Positions 7,058 through 7,586 of a DNA stretch of 7,586 bases are shown here, piece after piece; positions within the stretch are counted from its first letter, which is position 1, and each line of letters starts with the position of its first letter. The stretch covers positions 1 through 7,586 of the forward strand of contig JAKOTC010000024.1 in NCBI GenBank assembly GCA_029776465.1, read 5' to 3'. The translations under genes and the position numbers were made by a program. The stretch is from Bacillota bacterium. GTDB lineage: Bacteria > Bacillota > Clostridia > Oscillospirales > JAKOTC01. The notes under the pieces were generated by a model. It was not told the origin of the DNA, searched no databases, and saw nothing but the letters and a program-made list of their open reading frames with translations.

Positions 7058-7586
7058 ATGCTTTTGATCGTGTGATGGCGGCCCGTGCCAAGGGGCGGGC
7101 CACCGGACTGGATTATATCCGACACATCTTCACCGATTTTTTCGAATTGCATGGGGATCGCTGCTCTGCCGACGACAAGGCGGTTATTGCGGGCATTGCC
7201 CGAATCAAGGATATCCCCGTCACAATTATCGCCCTGGAAAAAGGACATGACACCAAAGAAAAAGTAGCCCGCAACTTCGGAATGGCCCACCCCGAGGGAT
7301 ACCGTAAGGCGCTTCGTCAAATGAAGCTGGCTGAAAAATTCGGCCGCCCCGTGATCTGCTTTGTGGATACCGCCGGCGCTTTTTGCGGCATCCAGGCGGA
7401 GGAAAGAGGACAGGGGATGGCCATCGCCAACAATTTGATGGAAATGATCGCCTTGAAAGTTCCCATTCTGTCCATCTTTGTGGGTGAGGGAGGAAGCGGC
7501 GGAGCCCTGGCGCTGGCCGTGGCGGATGAGGTATGGATGCTGGAAAATTCCGTTTATTCGGTTATCTCCCCCGAGGGCTGCGCCAG
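7054..7586 (+). CDS. accA: Acetyl-CoA carboxylase carboxyltransferase subunit alpha (3' partial)
   Basis: AccA is the alpha subunit that pairs with AccD in the carboxyltransferase. The window holds 177 codons plus two bases, and the C-terminal part is cut off. Visible blocks are [18 protein letters not shown] (19-36), [11 protein letters not shown] (40-50), [15 protein letters not shown] (74-88), [17 protein letters not shown] (105-121), the oxyanion-type loop [11 protein letters not shown] (144-154) and [10 protein letters not shown] (168-177). The start at 7054 shares ATGA with the accD stop. GGAGG at 7043-7047 lies six bases upstream, so coupled translation is expected and would help equal subunit supply. 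The protein begins about 60 residues later than E. coli AccA and so lacks its N-terminal helical region, a short form also known from streptococci. DTAGA replaces the DTPGA seen in E. coli. Confidence 0.95.
   Translation, partial: MNAFDRVMAARAKGRATGLDYIRHIFTDFFELHGDRCSADDKAVIAGIARIKDIPVTIIALEKGHDTKEKVARNFGMAHPEGYRKALRQMKLAEKFGRPVICFVDTAGAFCGIQAEERGQGMAIANNLMEMIALKVPILSIFVGEGGSGGALALAVADEVWMLENSVYSVISPEGCA

Noticed and set aside
1..7586. A previously undescribed system in this window
   Set aside because: Apart from the two gaps of 63 and 78 bases, nearly every base is accounted for by nine well-known FASII and acetyl-CoA carboxylase genes with intact motifs, leaving no unexplained coding space.

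Overview
The window is an uninterrupted block of nine co-directional (+ strand) genes for bacterial type II fatty acid synthesis (FASII) and acetyl-CoA carboxylase: fabK (5' end cut by the window), fabD, fabG, fabF, accB, fabZ, accC, accD and accA (3' end cut). I see no mobile elements, RNA genes, CRISPR arrays or frameshifts, and no gap longer than 80 bases.

The organism is most likely a Firmicute, probably a Clostridia-class anaerobe with moderately high GC (judged by eye, not counted). Four things point this way. The gene order is the one known from Streptococcus/Lactobacillales and Clostridium fatty acid operons, where fabH and acpP usually lie just upstream of fabK. The enoyl-ACP reductase is the FMN-dependent FabK type. 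Shine-Dalgarno (SD) sequences are strong AAGGAGG-like motifs. AccA is the short form lacking the N-terminal helical region of the E. coli protein. Genus cannot be fixed from the sequence alone.

Layout. Bases 1-2574 hold fabK, fabD and fabG, joined by 13- and 14-base gene overlaps. A 63-base gap with a small GC-rich hairpin precedes fabF. fabF, accB, fabZ and accC then follow at 3-7 base spacing (2638-6109). A 78-base gap with an inverted repeat precedes accD, which overlaps accA by ATGA (6188-7586). The two gaps are the only junctions where translation is not obviously coupled.

Together the genes make malonyl-CoA (AccB biotin carrier, AccC biotin carboxylase, AccD/AccA carboxyltransferase), load it onto ACP (FabD), condense it (FabF), and carry out reduction, dehydration and second reduction (FabG, FabZ, FabK). 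The initiating synthase FabH and ACP itself are not in the window. Active-site residues are intact in every protein where the relevant part is present. This is a well-understood housekeeping operon. I did not find a new system, and the findings are modest points about starts, gap structures and residue variants.
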